Part shown: piece by piece, positions 41,366-51,619 of the stretch
Position numbering within the stretch: position 1 is the stretch's first letter
How the letters are laid out: each line of letters starts with the position of its first letter
Origin: Candidatus Poribacteria bacterium
GTDB taxonomy: Bacteria; Poribacteria; WGA-4E; JAJDTR01
Assembly (NCBI GenBank): GCA_022827055.1
Contig: JAJDTR010000050.1
Span: forward strand, 1 to 64,000
DNA length: 64,000 nucleotides
Direction: 5' to 3'
Made by a program: the position numbers and the translations under genes
The notes under the pieces: model-generated
Databases searched by the model: none
The model's input: only the letters and a program-made list of their open reading frames with translations
Told to the model about the DNA's origin: nothing

Positions 41366-43009
41366 ATGACATACCGTAACATTTTAGAAAAAATCCGGCT
41401 TGCATTTCCTCAACCGGTATCTGATTCCATTCATGACTCCTATTTTGTGCATTCGATTATGCGCGCATTAGATCAGGTTGATGCGCTCAAATCACATCTG
41501 CCGATGCTTGGTGACGTGGTGGCTGGAGATTTCGAGAAAGCAAAGGGGCAAGTGTTGCCGGAGGCGATGTCTTCGGTTGAGAATGTCACTGCAGAACTAG
41601 TAGAATACCTGCGCGGAATGACTATATTCGGGCACCCTCGTACGCAACAGAACGTCATTCCTCCCCCGACAATTCCAAGCTTGATTGGGGTGCTTCTCGC
41701 TTCGCTGCACAATCCCAATATCTCATGGGATGAATACAGCCGTCTGGTTGCATTGGCCGAGGTTGAAGTCGTCGCCATGACCTCAAAATTGATAGGGTAT
41801 GATCCGGAAGTGTCGAGCGGCGTGTTCACATTTGGCGGCACCGGGACAACACTTTACGGCGTGAAGCTTGGCTTGGAAAAAGCCTGTGCCGAAACGATGC
41901 AGAAGGGGACACCTGAAGAGATTGTGGTTTTCGTTTCGGATGCGGGGCACTACTGCGCCTCCAATATTGTCGGATGGCTCGGAATCGGGACGAACAATTT
42001 GATTACCATCCCGACAACGGTTGAAAACGAAATCGATCTCCCCCAACTTGAGCGGCAGGCTCGTACAGCATTAGGAAACGGGAAAAAGATTGCCGCCATC
42101 ATCGCGACACTAGGTACCACCGATTCGTTTGGATTGGACGACTTGGAGAGTATTGCGACGTTACGCGATACGCTGGTCGACGAGTTCCAGCTCGACTACA
42201 AGCCGCACATTCACGCGGACGCCGTTATCGGGTGGGCATGGTCAGTGTTCAATGACTACGATATTGAAAAGAACTCACTCGGGTTCCGTCCGCGCACCGT
42301 CCGTGCATTGGCGGGAGCTTGTCGGCGAATACGGCATTTATCTCTGGCAGATTCGGTTGGAATCGACTTCCACAAGACTGGTTTTGCGCCCTATATTTCC
42401 AGCCTTATTCTTGTCAAGAATCGAGCGGATTTGGAGTTGGTGACTCGTCAGCCGGAACAGATGCCGCATTTGTATCACTTTGGCGACTATCGGCCCGGAA
42501 TGTACACGCTTGAGACCTCCAGAGCAGGGACGGGACCGCTTGCAGCTCTCGCCAATTTCCGACTGTTCGGCGAAGAGGGATTGCGCGTAATTCTGGGGCA
42601 CATTGTTGAGATGACGCAACTGCTGCGCGAACATCTTGAAGGGCAGGAGGGCACTACCGTGTTGAACCGAGACAATTTCGGTACCGTCACGTTATTCCGC
42701 GCCTATCCAAAGGGCGTGGACACCTTTTCAATCAAGCGACAGGAGTTTGAGGACGAATCGTACCGCGACAGCTTGCTTTCACATAACAATTACAACCGAG
42801 AAATCTATGAATACGTGCATTCGGAGGCGATGGCGGGTAGAGGGGTTGTCATTTCGATAACGGATTGCTATCGGCGCACTAGCTACGGCGAGCCTATCGT
42901 CGCCTTGAAGTCGTTTATTCTGTCGCCATTTGTCAATGAGGATGATGTCAAATCTGTAGTGTCGAAGGTTTTGGAGGCGAGAGAGAAGGTGAGTTGGTGC
43001 AAAGAGTGA
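41366..43009 (+). CDS. PLP-dependent group II decarboxylase family protein (glutamate decarboxylase-like)
   Basis: GVFTFGGTGTTLYGVKLGLE, HIHADAVIGWAW, SVGIDFHKTGFAPY (PLP lysine). Confidence 0.93.
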   Translation: MTYRNILEKIRLAFPQPVSDSIHDSYFVHSIMRALDQVDALKSHLPMLGDVVAGDFEKAKGQVLPEAMSSVENVTAELVEYLRGMTIFGHPRTQQNVIPPPTIPSLIGVLLASLHNPNISWDEYSRLVALAEVEVVAMTSKLIGYDPEVSSGVFTFGGTGTTLYGVKLGLEKACAETMQKGTPEEIVVFVSDAGHYCASNIVGWLGIGTNNLITIPTTVENEIDLPQLERQARTALGNGKKIAAIIATLGTTDSFGLDDLESIATLRDTLVDEFQLDYKPHIHADAVIGWAWSVFNDYDIEKNSLGFRPRTVRALAGACRRIRHLSLADSVGIDFHKTGFAPYISSLILVKNRADLELVTRQPEQMPHLYHFGDYRPGMYTLETSRAGTGPLAALANFRLFGEEGLRVILGHIVEMTQLLREHLEGQEGTTVLNRDNFGTVTLFRAYPKGVDTFSIKRQEFEDESYRDSLLSHNNYNREIYEYVHSEAMAGRGVVISITDCYRRTSYGEPIVALKSFILSPFVNEDDVKSVVSKVLEAREKVSWCKE

Positions 43010-43129
43010 AAGACTAGGCACGACCTAGAAAGATGGCAGTGTAATGGAGGCTTCGCCTTACGCTGTCCATATTATCTCAATCCATTGCTGTGCATTTTTT
43101 GTGGGCGACTTCTCGTCGCGGGAGAAACG

Positions 43130-44101
43130 TTATCGGCTTTCGCTTTTAAGCCACCCCCATATTAGAAGTTGCTTGCTGGCGGGAGAAACCGCGAATACCG
43201 AACGGGACCAGTCAGGATAGTAGTCGCTCTCGGGATCTTTTGTTAGTTGTTGAAGATTAACGCCATCAATATCCATCACGAAGATGTCAAATATTAATCT
43301 GTCTTTGGCTTTGGCTAATTTTGTAGCGGATGCGAAGGCTATTCGTTGACCATCAGGTGACCATGATGGGCTAGCGTCATACGCATCATTGTTGTTTGTT
43401 AGGTTTCGAAGATTTCCGCCATCAGCATCCATCACGTAAACTTCCGCGTTCCCACCTCTAAAGGAAGCGAAGGCAATGTGCTCACCACTCGGCGACCATG
43501 ACGCCGACCAATCGTGACTGATATGCCTTGTTAGTCTTTGAGGATTTCCACCATCGGCGTCCATCACGTAAATTTCCCAGTTCCCATCTCTATGAGATTC
43601 AAAGGCAATGCGCTCACCGCTTGGTGACCATGAGGGACCAGAGTCCGTTTCCGGATTATTTGTCAGGTTTTGAGGATTGCCGCCATCAGCATCCATCACA
43701 TAGATTTCATAGGTACCATCTCTCTCGGATGTGAACGCAATGTGTTCACCGCTTGGTGACCATGAAGGAGCATCATCCATCAATGGATTCTTCGTTAAGT
43801 TCCGAAGATTCCGCCCCTTGGCATCCATCACGTAGATTTCGAGGTTCCCATCTCTACTGGACGTGAACGCAATGCGCCCGCCATCAGGGGACCACGCGGC
43901 CCCCCAGTCCAATGCAGGATTTCTTGTTAGGTTTCGAGGATTACTGCCATCAACGTCCATCACGTAGATTTCTTCATTTCCGTCTCTGTGAGACGTGAAA
44001 GCAATCTGCGCGCCCGCCTGAACACCTATCATGAGCAATGCCAGACCGATCACGAGACATCGAACTAGAATGGAATATGCGAAATTATGTTTCGAGTGCA
44101 T
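43130..44101 (-). CDS. PD40 (TolB-like) propeller protein, copy 1 of tandem duplication
   Basis: Six internal repeats of [31 protein letters not shown]. Confidence 0.93.
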   Translation of the reverse strand: MHSKHNFAYSILVRCLVIGLALLMIGVQAGAQIAFTSHRDGNEEIYVMDVDGSNPRNLTRNPALDWGAAWSPDGGRIAFTSSRDGNLEIYVMDAKGRNLRNLTKNPLMDDAPSWSPSGEHIAFTSERDGTYEIYVMDADGGNPQNLTNNPETDSGPSWSPSGERIAFESHRDGNWEIYVMDADGGNPQRLTRHISHDWSASWSPSGEHIAFASFRGGNAEVYVMDADGGNLRNLTNNNDAYDASPSWSPDGQRIAFASATKLAKAKDRLIFDIFVMDIDGVNLQQLTKDPESDYYPDWSRSVFAVSPASKQLLIWGWLKSESR

Positions 44102-44282
44102 CTTGTTTCCCTCCTTATCTTTGAGTCCTATGGCAACAGAAAAATAATATCAGGATCTGTTGCCATTTGGAAATAAGGTTGTAACATAATGGAAGATGGA
44201 GGCTTCTCCTCGCGCTGTCCCCACTATCTCTATCCGTTGCTGCCGTTTTCTCCGCAAGCAATGCCTCGTCGCGGGCTAAACG

Positions 44283-45260
44283 TTATCGGCTTTCGCTTTT
44301 AAGCCACCCCCACATTAGAAGTTGCTTGCTGGCGGGAGAAACCGCGAATACCGAACGGGACCAGTCAGGATAGTAGTCGCTCTCGGGATCTTTTGTTAGT
44401 CTTTGAAGATTGCCGCCATTAGTATCCATCACGTAAATGTCGGAGTCGTGCGGGTTTTGCTTTCTCCTCTTGGACGCGAAGGCAATGCGTTCACCATCAG
44501 GTGACCACGAGGGCTCCGTATCCAACCCGGGATTGTTGGTGAGATTCCGAACATTACCACCATCACCATCAGCATCCATTACATAAATTTCCCAATTCCC
44601 GCCTCTAACGGAAACATAAGCAATATGTTCACCGCTAGGTGACCACGATGCTGTCAAATCGTGGTTGATATGCTTTGTTCGTCTTTGGGGATTTCCACCG
44701 TCGGCCTCCATCACGTAGATTTCCCAATTTCCATCTCTATCAGATTCAAAGGCAATGCGCGTTCCATCGGGAGACCATGCCGGGTTTCCGTCCACCGCGG
44801 GATTTCTTGTTAAGTTGCGCGGATTAATTCCATCAGCACCCATCACGTAGATATCATAGGTCCATTTCTTAGGCCCATCTCTATTGGATGCGAATGCAAT
44901 GTGTTCACCGTTAGGAGACCATGAAGGAGCATCATCCGTCGATGCATTCTTCGTTAAGTTCCGAAGATTTCGACCCTTGGCATCCATCACGTAGATTTCC
45001 CAATTCCCATCTCTATCGGACGTAAAGGCAATCTGCCCCCCATCAGGGGACCACGCCGGAGCATAGTCTAGCACAGGATTTCTGGTTAGGTTTCGAAGAT
45101 TACTGCCATCAGCATCCATCACGTAGATTTCACGATTTCCGTCTCTGAAAGACGTGAAAGCAATCTGCGCGTGTGCCCGGACATCTGCCATAAACAAAAC
45201 CAGACCCATCATCAAACATCTAACTGGAATGGAACATGCGGAATTGTGTTTCGAGTGCAT
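44283..45260 (-). CDS. PD40 (TolB-like) propeller protein, copy 2 of tandem duplication
   Basis: Same architecture and near-identical C-terminus [32 protein letters not shown]; start at [16 protein letters not shown] (45260), not 45413. Confidence 0.92.
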   Translation of the reverse strand: MHSKHNSACSIPVRCLMMGLVLFMADVRAHAQIAFTSFRDGNREIYVMDADGSNLRNLTRNPVLDYAPAWSPDGGQIAFTSDRDGNWEIYVMDAKGRNLRNLTKNASTDDAPSWSPNGEHIAFASNRDGPKKWTYDIYVMGADGINPRNLTRNPAVDGNPAWSPDGTRIAFESDRDGNWEIYVMEADGGNPQRRTKHINHDLTASWSPSGEHIAYVSVRGGNWEIYVMDADGDGGNVRNLTNNPGLDTEPSWSPDGERIAFASKRRKQNPHDSDIYVMDTNGGNLQRLTKDPESDYYPDWSRSVFAVSPASKQLLMWGWLKSESR

Positions 45261-45459
45261 CTTGTTTCCCTCCTTGCCCTCAAGCCTACAGCAAAAAAGA
45301 TAACACGAGGACTTACGCAAAGGAACTGAAAGGAATCGGTCAACAAGCAGCCCGTCTTCTATTTCCAGAATCCAAAAGCCTAAGACCCGTTCAAGTTGAA
45401 GTCGCTGGTGCACAAGTCCCCCTCCCTCATATTCTCTTATGCACTCGAAACTCCCTAGC

Positions 45460-45675
45460 TTAGAGGTTCAGTTTTGAGCACCGAAAGGACTTTGTACTTT
45501 GGTAAAACTCAATCAGATTCTGGATAATACCATCCCATTCAAAAAACTTCAACGCGTGTCTGAGAGCATTGGAGGTGAGTGTTTCAACAAACTTAGGATT
45601 ATTTTTCAGCCGTAAAATGGCATCAGCCAGCGCGGCGACATTTTTCTCCGAAATCAGGAACCCTGTTTCTTCATG
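45460..45675 (-). pseudogene. C-terminal remnant of a family 4 glycosyltransferase
   Basis: Minus-strand translation [71 protein letters not shown]; a TGA closes the frame about 36 bp upstream and no start or N-terminal domain is visible. Confidence 0.75.
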
Positions 45676-46153
45676 TAAACAAGTTTCACTACGAAAGTTT
45701 ACGCGACTTCAAAATCTATATGTTACAACCGATCCGAGACGCGCAATGAAGGGATCTCTATTACAGTCACTATGGGATTTACTACCTAAGTCGCTATCAG
45801 GATCTCTATCGCGCTCATTATCCATTCGCTTGATCTCCGCTGGAGCGAGGATGACCGCCGGGCCTTGAGAGATTTGCGTTTGGATTGCCGAAGGTAGAAC
45901 GTTTCAGCAGTTGCTTTGTTTGTTTGTCCCTGTTTTATGAACAACCTGCCGAATTCGTGATTTAGACAATAATTATGCATAGCCCGCAATTAGATGCGAT
46001 AGTCCTACCGATTTTCTGGTTTTCTGTTGACAAGGGTAGATGGCATAAGGTATCCTAAGGGACTGTCAAGTCTTCAACCTTGACACACCTCTATTTATAT
46101 TAACATCGCCACAAATCAGAAGGGCTTGCGAGATACTATCGGAGATTGCGCCG

Positions 46154-46543
46154 TTGTCGATTGACAAACTCAAGTACGTGCTGCTGTCGGACTTCTACAG
46201 CAATCTGCTGACGGAAAAGCAGCGGGAATTCCTCAGTCTTTACTATGAGGAGGATTTGTCGTTGGGAGAGATTTCCGAGAATTTCGGAATCTCACGGCAG
46301 GCGGTGTATGATTCGATTCGGTCGTCGGAGATGTGCCTTGAACGCTTTGAGAACGAGCTTGGGCTGTTGGCTAGTTTTCAACATCAACAGGGTGTAGTCA
46401 CAGATGTGTTGGAGCATCTGCAATCACTGGAAACCGACGATGTCGGCACAAAGAAACAGGAAACAATTCGGTACATTAAACAACGTCTTCACAGTTTGAT
46501 TGACCTTTCTCAGTCACAATACGGCGATGAAGCGCGGAGCTAG
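46154..46543 (+). CDS. ylxM: YlxM family HTH protein (UPF0122)
   Basis: SDFYSNLLTEKQREFLSLYYEEDLSLGEISENFGISRQAVYDSI; directly upstream of ffh. Confidence 0.92.
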   Translation: MSIDKLKYVLLSDFYSNLLTEKQREFLSLYYEEDLSLGEISENFGISRQAVYDSIRSSEMCLERFENELGLLASFQHQQGVVTDVLEHLQSLETDDVGTKKQETIRYIKQRLHSLIDLSQSQYGDEARS

Positions 46544-46551
46544 AGAAAATT

Positions 46552-47934
46552 ATGTTTGAAAGTTTGACCGAGCGACTACAGAGCACCTTGAAGAAGATTG
46601 CCGGTCAAGGCAAATTGACAGAGAAGAACGTGGCTGATGCCCTGCGAGATGTGCGTAGGGCGTTGTTGGAAGCGGACGTTAACTTCAAAGTCGCACGCGA
46701 TTTCATAGAGGATGTCAAGGAGCGCACGCTTGGTCAACAGGTGCTCGGCAGTTTGACGCCGGAGCTACAGATTGCGAAGATCATAGGTGATGAACTGACC
46801 AAGTTGATGGGGACGCAGGCGGCGAAGATTAACATCGCACCGAGCGGTCCGACAGTCGTCATGATGGTCGGTCTGCAGGGTTCCGGAAAGACAACCGCCG
46901 CCGCGAAATTGGCTCTGAGATTCCGTTCGGAAGGTCGAAATCCGATTTTGGTGGCAGCGGATGTTTACCGGCCGGCGGCGATTAAGCAGTTGGAGGTGCT
47001 TGGTGAACAGATTGAGGTGCCCGTGTTTTCGATGGGTACTGATGTATCGCCGGTCGCTATCGTAAATGAAGCGGTTAAACAGGGACTAAATCGCGGGAAT
47101 AACTTCGTCATTGTTGACACCGCGGGACGCTTGGCGATTGACGAGGAGATGATGGCGGAACTCCGCAATATCAAGGCGGAGGTAAATCCGACCGAGATTT
47201 TGCTCGTCGTCGACGCGATGACGGGACAGGATGCGGTGAACATCGCCGAACATTTCAATGACAGTCTGGATATTGACGGCGTTGTTTTGACCAAGCTGGA
47301 CGGCGATGCACGCGGCGGCGCCGCGCTTTCAATTCGCGCCGTGACCCAGAAACCGATTAAGTACGTTGGGGTTGGCGAGAAAATTGTTCCGGCGGCGCTG
47401 GAGGAATTCCATCCGGATCGTATGGCGTCGCGCATCTTGGGTGAGGGTGATTTCGCGACTTTGCTAGAGAGAGCGGAATCCATTTTTAGCGACGACCAGG
47501 CCGAAGAACTTGAGCGGAAACTGAGCCAAAAACATGGACTGGATTTCGATGACCTGCTTATGCAGCTTGAGCAGCTCAAGAACATGGGACCTCTGGATCA
47601 GTTAATGGACATGATTCCCGGGATGAGCAAGCTGCCAGTGAAAGGTATGGCGCCGGATGAAAATCAACTAAAATATGCGAAGGCAATCATCCAGTCAATG
47701 ACCCCGACGGAGCGAAGGAATCCGAGTATTCTTGATCGCAGCCGCCGTATGCGGATTGCGAATGGAAGCGGCACCAATGTTCGTCAAGTTAACCAGTTAT
47801 TTGACCAACTCAAGTTTATGAATCGTATGGTCAAGCAGCAGACAGGGATGATGGGAATGCCGCAGATTGGACTTAAGTCACCCGGAAAGAAACGGAAGAA
47901 CTTGAAGCGGCGAAAGAAGCGCAAGTCACGGTAG
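46552..47934 (+). CDS. ffh: signal recognition particle protein Ffh/SRP54
   Basis: GLQGSGKTTAAAKLA, DTAGRLAIDEEMM, TKLDGDARGGAAL, M domain with MIPGM. Confidence 0.98.
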   Translation: MFESLTERLQSTLKKIAGQGKLTEKNVADALRDVRRALLEADVNFKVARDFIEDVKERTLGQQVLGSLTPELQIAKIIGDELTKLMGTQAAKINIAPSGPTVVMMVGLQGSGKTTAAAKLALRFRSEGRNPILVAADVYRPAAIKQLEVLGEQIEVPVFSMGTDVSPVAIVNEAVKQGLNRGNNFVIVDTAGRLAIDEEMMAELRNIKAEVNPTEILLVVDAMTGQDAVNIAEHFNDSLDIDGVVLTKLDGDARGGAALSIRAVTQKPIKYVGVGEKIVPAALEEFHPDRMASRILGEGDFATLLERAESIFSDDQAEELERKLSQKHGLDFDDLLMQLEQLKNMGPLDQLMDMIPGMSKLPVKGMAPDENQLKYAKAIIQSMTPTERRNPSILDRSRRMRIANGSGTNVRQVNQLFDQLKFMNRMVKQQTGMMGMPQIGLKSPGKKRKNLKRRKKRKSR

Positions 47935-48113
47935 GATAACAGCGGTGAAGGTTTGGAGATCCAAGCCGAGCGGGAAGGAGTAGTATCCACGCTCCGCCGC
48001 GCAACTATTTGCACAAGAGAACTGGAACACGGAGTATACCCAATACCATTCAAAGTTAGTTGAACGTTTGAAACGTTTCTCGGTCTACAACCACAATAAG
48101 GAGGAAGTAATTT

Positions 48114-48521
48114 TTGGCAGTTAGAATAAGACTTCAACGCCATGGAAGAAAGAAGCGTCCGTTTTACCGACTAGTGGCTGCTGATGCCCGCGCTCAACGA
48201 GATGGACGGTTCCTAGAACGCTTAGGTCATTACAATCCTTTAACCGACCCGGCTGAAGTTGTCATCGATGAAGACAGGGTTTTGAAGTGGCTGAAACGGG
48301 GCGCACAGCCGTCGGACACAGCAAAGAACCTTTTATCGCAAGCCGGCATTTGGGAGAGGTTCACCGCCGAACGACTAGGAAAACCCGTTCCGACGCGGGA
48401 GGAGGAATCTCTTTCGACAGAGGAGGAGGCCTCCTCGTCGACGGACGAAGCGGGCTCTGCCGAAAACGAGAGCGAATCCGCAGGTGCTACTTCAGAAGCG
48501 TCCGTTGAATCATCTGATTGA
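48114..48521 (+). CDS. rpsP: 30S ribosomal protein S16 with acidic Glu/Ser-rich C-terminal tail
   Basis: TTG start after GGAGGAAG; MAVRIRLQRHGRKKRPFYRLVAADARAQRDGRFLERLGHYNP. Confidence 0.97.
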   Translation: MAVRIRLQRHGRKKRPFYRLVAADARAQRDGRFLERLGHYNPLTDPAEVVIDEDRVLKWLKRGAQPSDTAKNLLSQAGIWERFTAERLGKPVPTREEESLSTEEEASSSTDEAGSAENESESAGATSEASVESSD

Positions 48522-49318
48522 CACGTGTAATCTGAAATCCCAGGTGAATCTGCTCGCCGTGGGACTAGAGTCTGCTTGAATAAATCCAAGTTGAGTTACA
48601 CGTGTGATGCGGGCAACGCGTTTAGAACATGCTTGAAGATGGTGGGCAGTGCCCACCCTACAAAAACGAATCTGCGGAAGGTGCTTCGGATACACCGGTT
48701 GAACCATTCAGTTGACACGTGGAATCTGAAGTCTAAGTGAATCCAGTCGCCGTGGGACGACAGCCTGCTTGAATAAATCGAAGTTTGTGTTAGGTGTGCA
48801 ATGCAGGCTACGCGTTTGAAACGCGCTTAAGGATGGTGGGCAGTGCCCACCCTACAGAACCGAATCTGCGGAAGGTGCTCTGACACCGGTTGAACCATTC
48901 AGTTGACACGTGGAATCTGAAGTCTAAGTGAATCCAGCCGCCGTGGGACGACAGCCTGCTTGAATAAGTCGAAGTTTGTGTTAGGTGTGCGATGCGGGCT
49001 ACGCGCTTGAAGATGGTGGGCAGTGCCCACCCTACAGAACCGAATCTGGGGAAGGTGCTTCGGATACACCGGTTGAATCATCCGATTGACACTTGTAATC
49101 TGAAGTCTAAGTGAATCCAGCCGCCGTGGGACGAGAATCTGCTTCATAAAATCGAAGTTTGTGTTAAGTGTGCGATGCGGGCAACGCGTTTAGAACGTGC
49201 TTGAAGATGATGGGCAGTGCCCACCCAGCAGAACTGAATCTGCGGAAGGCGCATTGGATACACCGGTTGAATCACTCAGTTAACTGTTGTAATCCAGGGT
49301 AGATTTATTCGCCGCGAC
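48473..49318. repeat. four tandem ~180-195 bp units plus a partial fifth
   Basis: Unit starts (GAATCYGCRG...) at 48473, 48668, 48862, 49042, 49236; each full unit contains GTTGACACGTG, CGCCGTGGGAC, CTGCTTGAATAA-like segments and GGTGGGCAGTGCCCACCC. Confidence 0.9.
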
Positions 49319-49362
49319 ATAAGCGACAATCACTATACTGGATATGTTGTTCAGGGTGTTTT

Positions 49363-49608
49363 ATGTTCAAGGATTTGATTGAATATATTGCAACATCCCT
49401 CGTAGATCAACCCGATCAGGTTAAAGTCCATGAAGTTGCAGGAGAGAAGGCTACTATCCTCGAATTGAGCGTTGCCGAGGAAGACTTGGGAAAAATTATC
49501 GGCAAACATGGACGTACACTCAAATCGATACGGAGTATCTTGTTTGCCGCGGGGATTAAAGCGAATAAAAGGGTTGTGCTTGAACTAATTGAGTCCGGTA
49601 AAGAGTAG
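49363..49608 (+). CDS. khpA: KH domain RNA-binding protein
   Basis: EEDLGKIIGKHGRTLKSIRSILFAAG. Confidence 0.95.
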   Translation: MFKDLIEYIATSLVDQPDQVKVHEVAGEKATILELSVAEEDLGKIIGKHGRTLKSIRSILFAAGIKANKRVVLELIESGKE

Positions 49609-49770
49609 AGTAGGATCGGAGTTTAAGGTGAAATTGATTTAGTTCATACGAATGGCAGTTGAAAGATAGGGAGGAAACGTTGTGTTTAAGCTAGGCGTAC
49701 GCGGCTTTATCGTTTTGGCTAAGCTGCCGAGGATGATTGGTTGTGCTCACCAAATTGATGAGAGTGAAAG

Positions 49771-50214
49771 ATGGCTGTTATCGTAAAGCGACCCGTAATA
49801 CTCAAAAATGTAGTCACGGAGAGATTCAAATCGCAATTGACCAAGGAGCTTGAGCATGCGATAAGCCAGATAGGGCATTGGCTTGAACAGGAGGAGTTTC
49901 AGAGCCGCCTGTTGATTTCCGAGGCGCAAAAGCAGTCCCCTAATCGCGTGAATCAGTTACGCGAGGAAATCAATCAAGAGCGGGGCAAGCAGGAACAGGC
50001 GCTTGAGAACCTTAAGCAACAGCTTAGTCAGGTGAAACAACTGGAAATCGATTCGTTTTTCGCTAGCGGCACGTACGATGCGCCCGTGAAAATCGAGGTG
50101 GGGGATGACATTCGCTCCAAACTGTCTCAGGCGGAGATTATTGTCAAGGATGGACGCGTAATTCAGATCAACGAGTGGGCGCCGCAATCTTCTAGTACAC
50201 CAGATGAAAATTGA
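49771..50214 (+). CDS. ylqD: YlqD family protein
   Basis: VIVKRPVILKNVVTE...GTYDAPVKIEVGDDIRSKLSQAEIIVKDGRVIQI; position between khpA and trmD. Confidence 0.8.
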   Translation: MAVIVKRPVILKNVVTERFKSQLTKELEHAISQIGHWLEQEEFQSRLLISEAQKQSPNRVNQLREEINQERGKQEQALENLKQQLSQVKQLEIDSFFASGTYDAPVKIEVGDDIRSKLSQAEIIVKDGRVIQINEWAPQSSSTPDEN

Positions 50215-50938
50215 TGTCATTGCTCTGTTTCCGGAGATTATAATCCCCGCGCTGCGAGTGAGCATTTTGAAGCGCGCTCAAGACGCAGGATTTCTGACAG
50301 TTAACGTCCATAATCTCCGAGATTTTGCGACTGATCGACATCAATCGGTTGACGATTATCCGTACGGCGGCGGTGCAGGAATGATTCTAAAGCCGGAGCC
50401 ACTGTTCGCAGCCATCAGAGCATTAAGTCCGGAGTCAAACACTCGCGTCATTTATTTGACTCCCCAAGGAAAGCCTTGTACTCAGCAACTTGCCGAAGCG
50501 CTTTCTCTTGAATCACACATCATCCTCATCTGCGGACGTTATAAAGGGATTGATGAGCGTGTTCGTCAGAGATTGGTTACGGACGAAATTTCGATTGGCG
50601 ATTATGTGCTGAGCGGCGGAGAAATACCGGCGCTTGTACTAATCGATACCATTGGACGGGTGCTGCCAGGGGTGTTGGGCGATTACGAATCGGCTCAGGA
50701 CGATTCTTTTAGCCAACAATTGTTAGATCATCCGCACTACACACGTCCTGCCGATTTCGAGGGAATGAATGTGCCCGAGGTTTTGTTGAGTGGACACCAC
50801 GAGAAGATTACGCGCTGGAAGTATGAGGAGTCGCTGAGACGAACCGCGGTGCGGCGTCCAGATTTACTCAAAGAGATTGAGCTAACGGAAGAGGATACGA
50901 ATTTCCTGCGCGAGCCAAATGCCAGCGAAGGCATTTGA
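50204..50938 (+). CDS. trmD: tRNA (guanine-N1)-methyltransferase TrmD
   Basis: YPYGGGAGMILKPEPL, LICGRYKGIDERV, IGDYVLSGGEIPALVLID. Confidence 0.98.
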   Translation: MKIDVIALFPEIIIPALRVSILKRAQDAGFLTVNVHNLRDFATDRHQSVDDYPYGGGAGMILKPEPLFAAIRALSPESNTRVIYLTPQGKPCTQQLAEALSLESHIILICGRYKGIDERVRQRLVTDEISIGDYVLSGGEIPALVLIDTIGRVLPGVLGDYESAQDDSFSQQLLDHPHYTRPADFEGMNVPEVLLSGHHEKITRWKYEESLRRTAVRRPDLLKEIELTEEDTNFLREPNASEGI

Positions 50939-51064
50939 TGCACCGAAGCATTTTGACGAGTTTTTCGATTGACGTTCTTTGGGATACATGAAGTGCCATT
51001 GCTATGAATGAAAAACTCGTGTGCACCGAATTTGAAGAACACTAAATGAAAGGATTGACAACCG

Positions 51065-51424
51065 ATGAACTTGATTGAATCTGTCGAGAGTGAATATATT
51101 AAGGAGGGTTTCCCGGAATTCGCCCCAGGTGATATGGTACGAGTCAATACGAAGATTCGGGAGGGTGAAAAGGAACGTGTTCAAGCGTACGAGGGCACGG
51201 TGATACGGCGATCCCACGGCGGTTTAAGCGAGACTTTCACCGTTCGACGTGTGGCTTTTGGCGAAGGAAGTGAAAGAACATTTCCGCTGCATTCGCCGAA
51301 CATTGAGAGTATTGAGGTGCTCCGATATGGAGCGGTGCGACGTGCCAAATTGTACTATTTGCGAAATCGAACCGGGAATTCTGCAAGAGTTCGCGAGCGA
51401 AGGCGGGTTGCAACGGAGAAGTAA
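51065..51424 (+). CDS. rplS: 50S ribosomal protein L19
   Basis: [35 protein letters not shown]...[10 protein letters not shown]-type motif; RRAKLYYLR. Confidence 0.98.
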   Translation: MNLIESVESEYIKEGFPEFAPGDMVRVNTKIREGEKERVQAYEGTVIRRSHGGLSETFTVRRVAFGEGSERTFPLHSPNIESIEVLRYGAVRRAKLYYLRNRTGNSARVRERRRVATEK

Positions 51425-51619
51425 TTTTCTTCTGCCTGCTGAAGTCTATACTAGTCGCAAGGGATGGGGAACCCAAACCCCTACGATTTGGAATGCGCAC
51501 GTTACAGGACTTGGTCGCACCTTGTTTTGGCAAAGATGAAAAGGAGGTCTTTAATCTTTGCTTTCGGCTGTGAAGTTGTGCGGACGCAGGGGCGACTTTC
51601 CATTGCTGCGGAAGAATAG

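Noticed and set aside
46965-47585. 206-aa minus-strand ORF
   Set aside because: Antisense shadow of ffh (Ser-rich translation typical of reverse-strand artefact).
48473-49318. CRISPR array between rpsP and khpA
   Set aside because: Units are ~180-195 bp with no short direct repeat/unique spacer pattern; whole units are homologous.
49681-49785. GTG ORF between khpA and ylqD considered as a RimM remnant
   Set aside because: Only ~34 aa and no RimM motif recognised.
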